Shown one piece after another: positions 44,728-52,116 of a stretch of DNA of 64,000 bases. A model generated the notes under the pieces. It was given only the letters and a program-made list of their open reading frames with translations. It did not search any database and had not been told where the DNA came from. Within the stretch, counting starts at the first letter, position 1. The number at the start of each line of letters is the position of its first letter. Source of the stretch: Metabacillus mangrovi (GTDB taxonomy: Bacteria > Bacillota > Bacilli > Bacillales > Bacillaceae); assembly GCF_009711125.1 (NCBI RefSeq), contig NZ_WMIB01000017.1:22777-86776 (forward strand), given 5' to 3'. The position numbers were made by a program, and so were the translations under genes.

Positions 44728-45711
44728 ATGAGAAAGATTCTTTTTATTGTTTTTGCCTGTACGCTCCTTGCTGCCTGCGATCCGCTCGCACCGTGGAGAA
44801 AAGAAGAACCAGCTGCAGAGACAGCGGCTGCTCCTGAAGCGGAGGCGGCTGAAACCGATGCAGCTGAAGAAATTTCTACTGAGAGTGATGAAGAAGAGGA
44901 CTCATTGCCTGCCGATGAGTCACCAGAGAGCACAGAAGAGACGGTGCCTGAGGAAGAAGAAGAGACACCAGCTCCCGAGGCCGGCGACATGCCCCCTGTC
45001 TCTGAGCAGATACCTGTTCCAACCGTTCAGATTGCTTCTCCTTATGATGAAAAGGGAAATATAAAGGAAAAGCATACGGAAAAAGAAATAGTAGAGAAGT
45101 ATATGGATGATAAAGGGAGAATTTTCTTCGGGCTTGATGAGAACCCGATTCGCAGCATCATCAGCGGAGAGAAAGGCAACGTCCAAAACATTACCAACTA
45201 CAGCGATGCTTTTATCGATATTGGCAGCGATCCGGCTGTTGCCTATGAAATTTCAGACCCTGCTGTCATAGAGTCTGTGTACCAATTCTACTTGAGCAAT
45301 CCTCCTGTAGAGCTTGAAGGTAAAGATCCATCCGAATACAGGACTTGGGAGGAAGCGACCAACCTGGAGCGGGGCATAATGAAAATGATTTACCTGATAG
45401 CCCCGGTGTTTCAATCTGTCGATTACATGGCGGCGAACGGGCAGTATGACGATGAATCCTTTTCGCTCCTTCTTGCCGAATTTGAGAAGGCCGGGGCTCC
45501 AATGGTATTGATTCCCGCCCCGCAGACCCCGATTGATTTGCAGCTGTTCGAAAATATGCGCCAGGTAAACGGCATGTGGGGCCAGCTCGGCAAATTTGAG
45601 GACCCCGCCGGCAATCAAGAAGAGTTTATGAAGCAATTTCTGGAGACGAAGCAGGAAACGAACAATCTGATCGCCCGCCTGAATTATGCCCTCAGCGAAA
45701 AAATGGAATAG
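44728..45711 (+). CDS. lipoprotein with acidic linker, unknown function
   Basis: Lipoprotein of 327 aa: MRKILFIVFACTLLAAC gives a lipobox at Cys17. Residues about 25-95 are a low-complexity, Glu/Ala/Pro-rich acidic tether (many EE, EAE, ETP words), and the rest is a folded domain of about 230 aa (EKYMDDKGRIFFGLDENPIRSIISG onward) without a family I know. The tether probably holds the domain away from the membrane, within the wall. ATG 44728 with a weak GACGGG site; the longer upstream frame is not used because the signal peptide starts here. Bidirectional terminator follows. Confidence 0.75.
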   Translation: MRKILFIVFACTLLAACDPLAPWRKEEPAAETAAAPEAEAAETDAAEEISTESDEEEDSLPADESPESTEETVPEEEEETPAPEAGDMPPVSEQIPVPTVQIASPYDEKGNIKEKHTEKEIVEKYMDDKGRIFFGLDENPIRSIISGEKGNVQNITNYSDAFIDIGSDPAVAYEISDPAVIESVYQFYLSNPPVELEGKDPSEYRTWEEATNLERGIMKMIYLIAPVFQSVDYMAANGQYDDESFSLLLAEFEKAGAPMVLIPAPQTPIDLQLFENMRQVNGMWGQLGKFEDPAGNQEEFMKQFLETKQETNNLIARLNYALSEKME

Positions 45712-45713
45712 AA

Positions 45714-45748
45714 AAAAGCGGAATCCCTATTAACGGGATTCCGCTTTC
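45714..45748. terminator. bidirectional terminator
   Basis: 12-bp stem AAGCGGAATCCC / GGGATTCCGCTT with a 7-nt loop; A6 before and TT-rich after. Confidence 0.9.
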
Positions 45749-45749
45749 C

Positions 45750-45854
45750 TTATTTGTTCACGTCTTTTCTCATCAAGTAAATCCACATCGCTGCATAAAC
45801 CGGCAGCAGCAGCACTAAAAAGACCGGCGCAGAAAATATATCCTGAACGAGCAT
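45750..45854 (-). CDS. 34-aa single-span membrane peptide
   Basis: Found by reading the gap. ATG 45854 with AAAAGGATG upstream opens a 34-residue frame: short acidic/amphipathic start MLVQDIFSAP, one hydrophobic helix VFLVLLLLPVYAAMWIYLM and tail RKDVNK, stop TAA at 45750 right before the terminator. It lies 23 bp after the CBO0543-type gene on the same strand and is probably co-transcribed. Small size limits certainty. Confidence 0.55.
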   Translation of the reverse strand: MLVQDIFSAPVFLVLLLPVYAAMWIYLMRKDVNK

Positions 45855-45877
45855 GTGTCAGCATCCTTTTTCGTTAT

Positions 45878-46393
45878 TTATTTTAGGCTGTCCCATGGGA
45901 ACGGGAAAAACAAATAAAAAATGACAGCAATCGGGACAGAAAGGAAATAAGCAGCGACAGGATTCCGGTAATGAACATACAGGACACTGAAAAGAATGAT
46001 GTTCAGCGGAATGTTCAGCCAGCTGTTCCAGCCATGGTCATATACATACATCCCTTTGTGCGCAAACAGCACCTGAATCACCGAGTAAAAGGCAACCCAC
46101 ACGGACATATAGAAGATCCGGTTCCGCTCCGGAAAGCGCTGAAGGTAAATAATCAGCCCCATCGGACAAATAAAAAAGGTGAACGCTGCGTTAATCAGGG
46201 AATGATTGAGCCATTCCGCCGTCACTCCCCGAAAGGCCCACAATGTATGGTTGTAATAAAAATAATTGTATAGAAGATTAATGACGATAAAATACAAGAT
46301 GGTCGGATACTGCTTTTTCCATTGCGACCAATCGATAAATTTCCACGCAAACAGGATCCAAACCGCTATAACAAGCAATAAGTACACATTCAT
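45878..46393 (-). CDS. CBO0543-family membrane protein
   Basis: Membrane protein of 171 aa with five predicted spans; aromatic-rich (Trp/Tyr/Phe) with KFIDWSQWKKQYPTILYFIVINLLYNYFYY and a His/Trp loop HTLWAFRGVTAEWLNHSL. This is the pattern of the CBO0543 family of Firmicutes (function unknown), matched from memory. ATG 46393 supported by GGAGTGG; the earlier frame start lacks a site. Followed by the 34-aa peptide gene. Confidence 0.7.
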   Translation of the reverse strand: MNVYLLLVIAVWILFAWKFIDWSQWKKQYPTILYFIVINLLYNYFYYNHTLWAFRGVTAEWLNHSLINAAFTFFICPMGLIIYLQRFPERNRIFYMSVWVAFYSVIQVLFAHKGMYVYDHGWNSWLNIPLNIILFSVLYVHYRNPVAAYFLSVPIAVIFYLFFPFPWDSLK

Positions 46394-46540
46394 CCACTCC
46401 AAACAGCCTCTATACATGAATTGTTGACAGCAGCAACCATCCTTATACGTGCTGCTCCCCTCCCCTTAAAAATTGAATAGGCAAAGGCCTCTCCCGGTGG
46501 TAAACTCAGATTAATACCATGCAGTGTGACACCGCTTTTT

Positions 46541-46554
46541 TGAAAACGCTTACT
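46541..46554. promoter_or_regulatory. perfect cre (CcpA) site before the prolyl-4-hydroxylase gene
   Basis: TGAAAACGCTTACT matches TGWAARCGYTWNCW at all 14 positions, immediately followed by a TATATT (46554-46559) that may be the -10. Start codon is 31 bp further. CcpA binding would block transcription in glucose. Confidence 0.75.
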
Positions 46555-46584
46555 ATATTGATAAATTAAAAGAGGTTGATTACT

Positions 46585-47217
46585 TTGGCAATTGAGATAA
46601 AAGAGCCTGCAATCTTCAGGCATACCGGAAGTAAAATCATCACGAGCGACCGTGACATTTCAATTCTCGCAAGAATAGAGGAGCCGATGGTGGCTGTGCT
46701 CGGAAATGTACTTAGCGATGAGGAATGCGATGAGCTGATCCGTATTTCCAAGGACCAGCTGAACCGTTCAAAGATTGGATCTTCAAGAGATGTGAGCAGC
46801 CTTCGCACGAGCAGCAGCACCTTTCTTCCCGAGACAGGAAATGATGTGGTGGAGAGAGTGGAGAAAAGGGTATGCAGCCTGATGGGTGTCCCCGCTGCAA
46901 ACAGTGAAGGGATCCATATCCTCAACTATAAACCGGGACAGGAATACAAGGCCCACTTCGACTATTTTAAAAAAGAAAATAGCAACCCGCGGATCTGCAC
47001 GCTTGTGATGTACTTAAACGATGTGGAGGAAGGCGGGGAAACCTACTTCCCGCACCTCAAATTTTCTGTCCTGCCGCAAAAAGGGACAGCCGTATATTTT
47101 GAATATTTTTATCAGGATCCTGCCCTGAACGAACTGACCCTCCACGGTGGAGCACCCGTCATTCAAGGAGACAAATGGGCCGCGACCGTTTGGGTGCGCA
47201 GGAAGCAGTACAAGTAA
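46585..47217 (+). CDS. prolyl 4-hydroxylase-type 2-oxoglutarate/Fe(II) oxygenase
   Basis: Oxygenase of about 210 aa of the P4H family, similar in layout to the Bacillus anthracis prolyl-4-hydroxylase. The iron ligands are HFD (in EYKAHFDYF) and the distal His in LTLHGGAPV, with the 2-oxoglutarate-binding Lys in DKWAATVWVRRK; the strand TLVMYLNDVEEGGETYFP is typical. It should hydroxylate prolines in a peptide target, possibly a collagen-like or ribosomal/elongation-factor protein; no target is encoded nearby. TTG 46585 is preferred over TTG 46576 for spacing from AGAGG. A perfect cre lies upstream. Confidence 0.85.
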   Translation: MAIEIKEPAIFRHTGSKIITSDRDISILARIEEPMVAVLGNVLSDEECDELIRISKDQLNRSKIGSSRDVSSLRTSSSTFLPETGNDVVERVEKRVCSLMGVPAANSEGIHILNYKPGQEYKAHFDYFKKENSNPRICTLVMYLNDVEEGGETYFPHLKFSVLPQKGTAVYFEYFYQDPALNELTLHGGAPVIQGDKWAATVWVRRKQYK

Positions 47218-47221
47218 CAGA

Positions 47222-47256
47222 AAAAAGCCAAGTAACGGCCCGTTACTTGGCTTTTA
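47222..47256. terminator. bidirectional terminator
   Basis: 12-bp stem AGCCAAGTAACG / CGTTACTTGGCT with T-runs on both sides, between the convergent oxygenase and mqo genes. Confidence 0.9.
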
Positions 47257-47266
47257 TTCGTTCATC

Positions 47267-48769
47267 CTAAGAATGAACGGCAGTCCAGTTTTTTTTTTCG
47301 ATTAGTCCGAGCGTCTCTGCAGTGGACGCATGGATCTCGCGGAAAAGCTGCTGGTTTCCACTAAGAGAGATGCCGTATGAAGGCACCATCTCTTTAATCT
47401 TCGGCTCCCATTGCCCGATATGCTCAGGGAAGCACCGGTTGAGGACATCCAGCATGACATGAACGGCGGTGGAAGCACCCGGAGAAGCTCCAAGCAGAGC
47501 GGCAACTGACCCGTCTGCTGCACTGACGACCTCTGTCCCGAACTGCAGCGTCCCCTTGCCTCCAGCCTCTGTATCCTTGATAACCTGAACGCGCTGGCCT
47601 GCCACGATGATATCCCAATCTTCGCTCTTTGCATTCGGAATAAACTCGCGCAGATCATCCATCCGTTTTTCGTTTGACAATAACACCTGCTGAATCAGAT
47701 ACTTCGTCAGCCCCATCTCTTTCACACCGGCTGCGAGCATCGTCATCAGGTTGTTCGGCTTAACCGAACCGATCAGGTCAAAGTAGGAACCGGTCTTAAG
47801 AAACTTCGGTGTAAAGCCGGCAAAAGGACCGAACAGCAGGGATTTTTTATGGTTGATGTAACGTGTATCAAGATGCGGCACAGACATCGGCGGAGCGCCT
47901 ACCTTTGCTTTGCCGTACACTTTTGCGTGGTGCTTTTCCACCACGGCCGGGTTGCTGCAGACCATGAACAGCCCGCTGACAGGGAACCCGCCAATCTGCT
48001 TTGACTCCGGTATACCCGTCTTCTGCAGCAGCGGCAGGCTGCCGCCTCCACCCCCGATAAAGACGAATTTTGCATGATGATTTTCCGTTCTGCCGCTCTC
48101 CAGGTTCTGCACTTTTACATTCCACGATCCGTCACCGGCACGTTTCAGATCCTTGACACTATGTCTGTAGTGGACCTTTACACCCCGCGTCTGCAAATGT
48201 CCGATCAGCTGTCGGGTAAGTGCTCCAAAGTTCACATCCGTTCCGGAATCAATCTTCGTCGCCGCGACCGGCTCTCTTACTTTCCGGCCTTCCATAATAA
48301 GAGGCATCCATTCCTTCAGCTTCTGCCTGTCCTCTGTGTATTCCATTCCCTCAAATAACGGATTGTTTGAGAGCGCTTTAAATCGCCTGTTCAGGAAGGA
48401 TACATTTTTCTCCCCCATCACAAGGCTGATATGCGGAATCGGCATGATAAAATCCTGTGGACGGCTGATCAGCCCGCGCTCCACTAAATAAGCCCAGAAC
48501 TGGCGCGACAGCTGAAATTGCTCATTCACATTGACAGCCTTGCTGATATCAATAGTCCCGTCCCGCTTTTCAGTCGTATAATTCAGCTCGCACAGGGCCG
48601 CATGCCCTGTACCGGCATTGTTCCACTCATTTGAGCTCTCCTCACCTGCACTCGGGAGTTTTTCAAAGATTGTAATCTCCCACTCCGGCTGAAGCTCCTT
48701 TAAAAGCGCGCCGAGCGTTGCACTCATGACACCGGCACCGATTAAAATAACATCTGTTTTCCTCTGCAT
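47267..48769 (-). CDS. mqo: malate:quinone oxidoreductase
   Basis: Membrane-associated FAD enzyme of 500 aa that oxidises malate to oxaloacetate and reduces quinone. FAD-binding [17 protein letters not shown] at the N-terminus, then [23 protein letters not shown], a conserved Mqo block, [22 protein letters not shown], and the C-terminal ASPGASTAV. Full length with no breaks. ATG 48769 is chosen since GAGGAAGA is too close to the GTG 48778. The leader has a possible hairpin (48808-48853). Terminator shared with the oxygenase gene. Confidence 0.95.
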   Translation of the reverse strand: MQRKTDVILIGAGVMSATLGALLKELQPEWEITIFEKLPSAGEESSNEWNNAGTGHAALCELNYTTEKRDGTIDISKAVNVNEQFQLSRQFWAYLVERGLISRPQDFIMPIPHISLVMGEKNVSFLNRRFKALSNNPLFEGMEYTEDRQKLKEWMPLIMEGRKVREPVAATKIDSGTDVNFGALTRQLIGHLQTRGVKVHYRHSVKDLKRAGDGSWNVKVQNLESGRTENHHAKFVFIGGGGGSLPLLQKTGIPESKQIGGFPVSGLFMVCSNPAVVEKHHAKVYGKAKVGAPPMSVPHLDTRYINHKKSLLFGPFAGFTPKFLKTGSYFDLIGSVKPNNLMTMLAAGVKEMGLTKYLIQQVLLSNEKRMDDLREFIPNAKSEDWDIIVAGQRVQVIKDTEAGGKGTLQFGTEVVSAADGSVAALLGASPGASTAVHVMLDVLNRCFPEHIGQWEPKIKEMVPSYGISLSGNQQLFREIHASTAETLGLIEKKNWTAVHS

Positions 48770-48807
48770 GCTGCTCACTCTTCCTCATCCCCTATATTTA
48801 TATAACA

Positions 48808-48853
48808 AGGCGGTCCCCACACTGGAGTTCCTCAGCAAGCAGCGGCACCGCCT
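48808..48853 (-). promoter_or_regulatory. possible hairpin in mqo leader
   Basis: AGGCGGT (48808-48814) and ACCGCCT (48847-48853) can pair around a GC-richer 32-nt interior, about 40 bp before mqo and downstream of a minus-strand TATAAT (complement of 48889-48894). There is no T-run, so it is not a terminator. Confidence 0.35.
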
Positions 48854-48859
48854 AGATCC

Positions 48860-49210
48860 CAAAACCAAATGTATGTGCTTTCAATTTCATTATACCTCAA
48901 AACAAAAGGAAAATAAGTTCCGTTATCAGATAATTATAAAGTATTTTGAAGTAATTAAAAAGTGTGAATTGATGAACGATGGGCTGGAGAGGGAAAATAA
49001 TGGGCGGATGTTGGAGGAAAAGCACTTCACCCGGTTGTGATTTTTTCTACTGTACCTCAGGAATGTATGACCCAAATGGTGAATCAATTACCGCAGTACC
49101 AATATGAGAAATCTTGAATGAATCAACAGGGACTTTCTTTTCTAAAACGTGTCCGGATCAATATGTTCATTTGAACGGGTCATTTAACTAGGAATAAGGG
49201 TATGTTTACA
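48860..49210. other. intergenic region without a supported gene
   Basis: Between the mqo promoter and the next small gene. A plus-strand frame ending at 49040 closes with NDGLERENNGRMLEEKHFTRL-like words and a following short frame reads MYDPNGESITAVPI; both look protein-like but lack starts and ribosome-binding sites. They may be remnants of decayed genes; I do not call them. Confidence 0.3.
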
Positions 49211-49247
49211 TATAATGGAGAAAGACTTTTCAGGGGAGGCTGCAAAA

Positions 49248-49442
49248 TTGGAGATCGTATCTTTGCTGCTGGCATCTATAGGTTTAGTTTCAGTTCATGT
49301 GATAGGTTTCTTTTATCCGGATTGGCGAAAAATGAACGGAAAAAGAGATTTATCAGAGTGGGAATTATACGGAGTTCGAGCTTTGGGGATGGGTGTGATG
49401 CTTCTAATGGTTGGGCTTAGTCTATTTCTTTTAAGACTATGA
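49248..49442 (+). CDS. small two-span membrane protein
   Basis: Peptide of 64 aa with two spans (EIVSLLLASIGLVSVHVIGF and ALGMGVMLLMVGLSLFLL) around a polar loop (YPDWRKMNGKRDLSEWELYG). TTG 49248 is the start: GGGGAGG lies 8 nt upstream, and a TATAAT at 49211-49216 would put the transcript start after the upstream in-frame ATG 49215. No family recognised. No terminator before the repeat arrays that follow. Confidence 0.65.
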   Translation: MEIVSLLLASIGLVSVHVIGFFYPDWRKMNGKRDLSEWELYGVRALGMGVMLLMVGLSLFLLRL

Positions 49443-49491
49443 GAGAGGGGCAGTTACAAGTGTTTTTATCAGATAAATTGAACTTAGCCTT

Positions 49492-49582
49492 CAGGATATC
49501 AACTATTTTGCCAAAATATCGATCGTTTTTATGACTTAATGATCAAATCTAGCCGGATATCAACTTTCCGGGCGGGTTCAGC
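49492..49582. repeat. 20-bp phased intergenic array C1 (GATATCAAC units)
   Basis: Degenerate array: GGATATCAAC at 49495, AAATATCGATCG near 49515, ATGATCAAA near 49540 and GGATATCAAC near 49555, spaced 20-21 bp, followed 18 bp later by TTCAGC. The last 29 bp align without gaps to the end of array B with 19 identities (hand count). It follows the small membrane-protein gene. Confidence 0.65.
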
Positions 49583-49638
49583 AGGTCCGGGAGCAGGAAA
49601 ACAGGGGTTTTGACCTGAAAATCCCGATCCATCCATTG

Positions 49639-49681
49639 AAAAAAAAGAGCAGACCCGCCGTTTATCAGCGAAATCTGCTCT
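49639..49681 (-). terminator. probable terminator of the metNIQ transcript
   Basis: Perfect 8-bp stem AGAGCAGA / TCTGCTCT around a 20-nt loop, with T8 on the minus strand. It lies 155 bp after the metQ stop, so array C2 would be inside that 3' region and partly in the hairpin loop. Confidence 0.7.
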
Positions 49682-49758
49682 CTTATTTGCGAAAATTTTC
49701 ATTTATTTGCGAAAATCGACTGGATATTTGCGAAAATCCGAGGTTTATTTGCGAAACG
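49661..49758. repeat. 20-21-bp phased intergenic array C2 (TATTTGCGAAAA units)
   Basis: Five units of the type TTATTTGCGAAAAT with the central CG at 49669 (TATCAGCGAAAT), 49690, 49710, 49731 and 49752, i.e. spacings 21, 20, 21, 21 bp. Flanking words differ between units. It lies between the convergent small gene and metQ. Confidence 0.85.
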
Positions 49759-49835
49759 GGAAATCAGCATGGGATTCTGCCCCGGCTCCCGTTTCAGCCA
49801 AATCCCGCCGCTAGCGTCCAGCGTGCTGGTTATTC

Positions 49836-50657
49836 TTACTTAAACGCCGGAATCGCCGTTTCATCGTATTTCTCTTTTAAAAACTTGCGGACTTCCGGGC
49901 TGTTGATGGCTTTTGACAGCTTCTGGATCGCTTCTGAATCCTTGTTGTCCTCCCGGGCGACGAGGCTGATGGCGAAGTCGTTCTCGGTGCCTTCTGTCAG
50001 CAGAGCGTCGCTTTTCGGTGTGAGGCCAAGCGGTGCAGCGTAGGCTGGTGTCATAAGAACAGCGTCCGTGTCATCGTAGGCTCTTGCAAGCATGAGCAGG
50101 TCCACTTCTTTGAACTGCAGGTTTTTCGGGTTTTCCTCGATGTCTTTCTGGGTGTAGTAGACATCCTTTTTCTCTTTCAGCTTGATGACGTCATGCTGGG
50201 CGAGCAGGGAAAGGGAACGGTCGATGTTGGAGACATCGTTCGCGATCGCCACGGTCGCTCCTTCCGGAAGCTCTTCAGCTGATTTGAACTTTTTAGAGTA
50301 AAGGCCATAGTTGGCGAAGTAGACCGGTGTGATGGAAACGAGCTCTGCATTGTTTTTCCGGTTGAATTCTTCCATGTACGGAACGTGCTGGAAGAAGTTC
50401 GCATCGACTTCTTTTGCAGCAAGGGCGGTGTTTGGCTGAACGTTGTCGCTTAGTACAACCGTCTCAAGCTTCACCCCTTCTTCGGCAAGCTGCGGTTTGA
50501 TTTCATCGAGAATTTCCGTCATCGGCGGGATGAGCGACGCTACTTTCAGCGTTACGTCCTCCTGCTTCGGTTCCTGTTTCTTTTCTTCTGCCTGGTTTCC
50601 CTGGCTGCAGCCGGCCAAAATAAGGAAGGCCATCATAAATACAGTTAATTTTTTCAT
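49836..50657 (-). CDS. metQ: MetQ-type substrate-binding lipoprotein
   Basis: Substrate-binding lipoprotein of 273 aa (NLPA/MetQ family) for a methionine-type ABC importer. Lipobox LILAGC at the N-terminus, then VTLKVASLIPPMTEILDEIKPQL, ANFFQHVPYMEEFN and VAIANDVSNIDRSLSLL, all typical. ATG 50657 has GGAGGATAACAGC upstream. Last gene of the metN-metI-metQ operon, 19 bp after metI. D/L-methionine or related sulfur compounds are the likely ligand. Confidence 0.9.
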   Translation of the reverse strand: MKKLTVFMMAFLILAGCSQGNQAEEKKQEPKQEDVTLKVASLIPPMTEILDEIKPQLAEEGVKLETVVLSDNVQPNTALAAKEVDANFFQHVPYMEEFNRKNNAELVSITPVYFANYGLYSKKFKSAEELPEGATVAIANDVSNIDRSLSLLAQHDVIKLKEKKDVYYTQKDIEENPKNLQFKEVDLLMLARAYDDTDAVLMTPAYAAPLGLTPKSDALLTEGTENDFAISLVAREDNKDSEAIQKLSKAINSPEVRKFLKEKYDETAIPAFK

Positions 50658-50676
50658 GCTGTTATCCTCCAACGTG

Positions 50677-51339
50677 TTATCGTTTATCAAGAATTCTGGC
50701 AGCTGTCGTCCCAGTAAATTGAACGAGCTGGACCAGAATCACCATAATGATGATCATAACCATCATCAAGTCTGTTCTGAATTGCTGATAGCCATACCGG
50801 ATCGCAAAATCTCCAATACCGCCGCCTCCGACGACTCCCATAATCGTCGAATAAGAAATAAAGCTGATGATCGAGGTGGTCAATCCGAGAACGAGACCGG
50901 AGCGGGCTTCGACGTAGAGAAACTTGAACACGATCTCCCGGATGGAAGCCCCCATGGAAACGGCCGCCTCGATGACCCCTTTTGGCACATCCAGCAGGGA
51001 CTGTTCGACAAGGCGCGAATAGTGGGCGATGGCGATGATGGCGAGGGGAATGGTGGCCGCCGTGGTTCCGATCGCTGTCCCGACGATGAGTCTTGTGAAC
51101 GGAATCAAAAACACGACCAGCAGCAAGAAGGGAAACGAGCGGATAATATTGACGAGCAAATTCAGTGTTGAAAACACCGCCCGGTTCTCAAGCAGCTGGC
51201 CCTTCCGGCATAAAAACAAAACCGTTCCGGCCGGCAATCCAAGCAGCACCGCTGCCAGAATGGAAACGCCGACCATAATAAAGGTCTGGCCGATCGACCG
51301 CCAGATTTCAGGGCCGTATTGGATCAAAATATCAGGCAT
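50677..51339 (-). CDS. metI: MetI-type ABC permease
   Basis: Permease of 220 aa with five spans and the EAA-type loop (ASMGASIREIVFKFLYVEARSGLVLG). SIGQTFIMVGVSILAAVLLGLPAGTVLF opens the protein and NLLVNIIRSFPFLLLVVFLIPFTRLIVGT is typical of MetI. ATG 51339 preferred over GTG 51351 for spacing; either start overlaps the end of metN. Forms a homodimeric channel with MetN. Confidence 0.9.
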   Translation of the reverse strand: MPDILIQYGPEIWRSIGQTFIMVGVSILAAVLLGLPAGTVLFLCRKGQLLENRAVFSTLNLLVNIIRSFPFLLLVVFLIPFTRLIVGTAIGTTAATIPLAIIAIAHYSRLVEQSLLDVPKGVIEAAVSMGASIREIVFKFLYVEARSGLVLGLTTSIISFISYSTIMGVVGGGGIGDFAIRYGYQQFRTDLMMVMIIIMVILVQLVQFTGTTAARILDKR

Positions 51340-52081
51340 GGCCGGGATCACCTGCCTTCTTCAGCTCATCCGCAAAATAGCGGGCCGATTTAGTGATCAC
51401 TGCAACCCCATCCGGCTGCCGGTCCACCGTTTCGTAAATTTTGCCGTCTTCCATGATGGTGATCCGCTGGCAGATGCTTTTGATGACCTCCATTTCATGG
51501 CTCACGATGACGATGGTCACGCCAAAACGCTGATTGATGCTCTCCAGCACCTTGAGCAGATCTGCGGTCGTTCCCGGGTCAAGTGCGGAGGCCGGCTCAT
51601 CGCACAGCAAAACCTGCGGCTGGTTGGCAAGCGCCCTCGCAATCGCGACCCGCTGCTTCTGCCCGCCGCTCAAGCGTGCCGGATATTGATCCGCAAGCTT
51701 CTCAAGGCCGACAAAGCGGAGGCACTCCAGCACCCGCTCACGCCGGTCCTTCTTCGGATAGCGGGCGAGTTCCAATGCAGCCGCGACATTGCCATAGACC
51801 GTCTTATTCGCCGCCAGATTGAAATGCTGAAAGATCATCCCGATCGATTTTCGGGCCTCACGGAGCTCCCGGCTGCTCATCGCGGTCAAGTTCTTTCCGC
51901 TGACCTCGACATCCCCCTCATCCGGAGCCTCAAGCAGGTTCATCAGCCGCAGCAGCGTGGATTTTCCGGCACCGCTCGCACCGATGATGCCGTGAATTTC
52001 GCCCTCTATTATCGTCAAAGACACAGACTTAACTGCCTCGAATTTCGAAAAATGCTTCCTGACATTTCTTAGTGCAATCAT
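51332..52081 (-). CDS. metN: MetN-type ABC ATPase lacking the NIL domain
   Basis: ATPase of 249 aa: Walker A GASGAGKSTLLR, signature LSGGQKQRVAIARAL, Walker B VLLCDEPASALDPGTT, switch His in VSHEMEVI. The sequence is of the MetN class, but it ends at about 249 aa, whereas MetN proteins usually have about 340 aa with a C-terminal NIL/ACT-like domain that binds methionine and stops transport. Here that domain is missing, so transinhibition is probably absent. ATG 52081 with GGAAAGGGG upstream. Only 35 bp lie between it and the flavin reductase gene upstream and no S-box riboswitch fits there. Confidence 0.85.
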   Translation of the reverse strand: MIALRNVRKHFSKFEAVKSVSLTIIEGEIHGIIGASGAGKSTLLRLMNLLEAPDEGDVEVSGKNLTAMSSRELREARKSIGMIFQHFNLAANKTVYGNVAAALELARYPKKDRRERVLECLRFVGLEKLADQYPARLSGGQKQRVAIARALANQPQVLLCDEPASALDPGTTADLLKVLESINQRFGVTIVIVSHEMEVIKSICQRITIMEDGKIYETVDRQPDGVAVITKSARYFADELKKAGDPGHA

Positions 52082-52116
52082 AAAAAAACCCCTTTCCAGG
52101 GAATAAAACAATGAGA

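Noticed and set aside
48726..49040. 104-aa plus-strand frame
   Set aside because: Overlaps the mqo start and leader and has no ribosome-binding site; at most the end is a relic.
52082..52116. S-box (SAM) or T-box riboswitch before metN
   Set aside because: The gap is only 35 bp, too short for either element, and no such element was recognised upstream.
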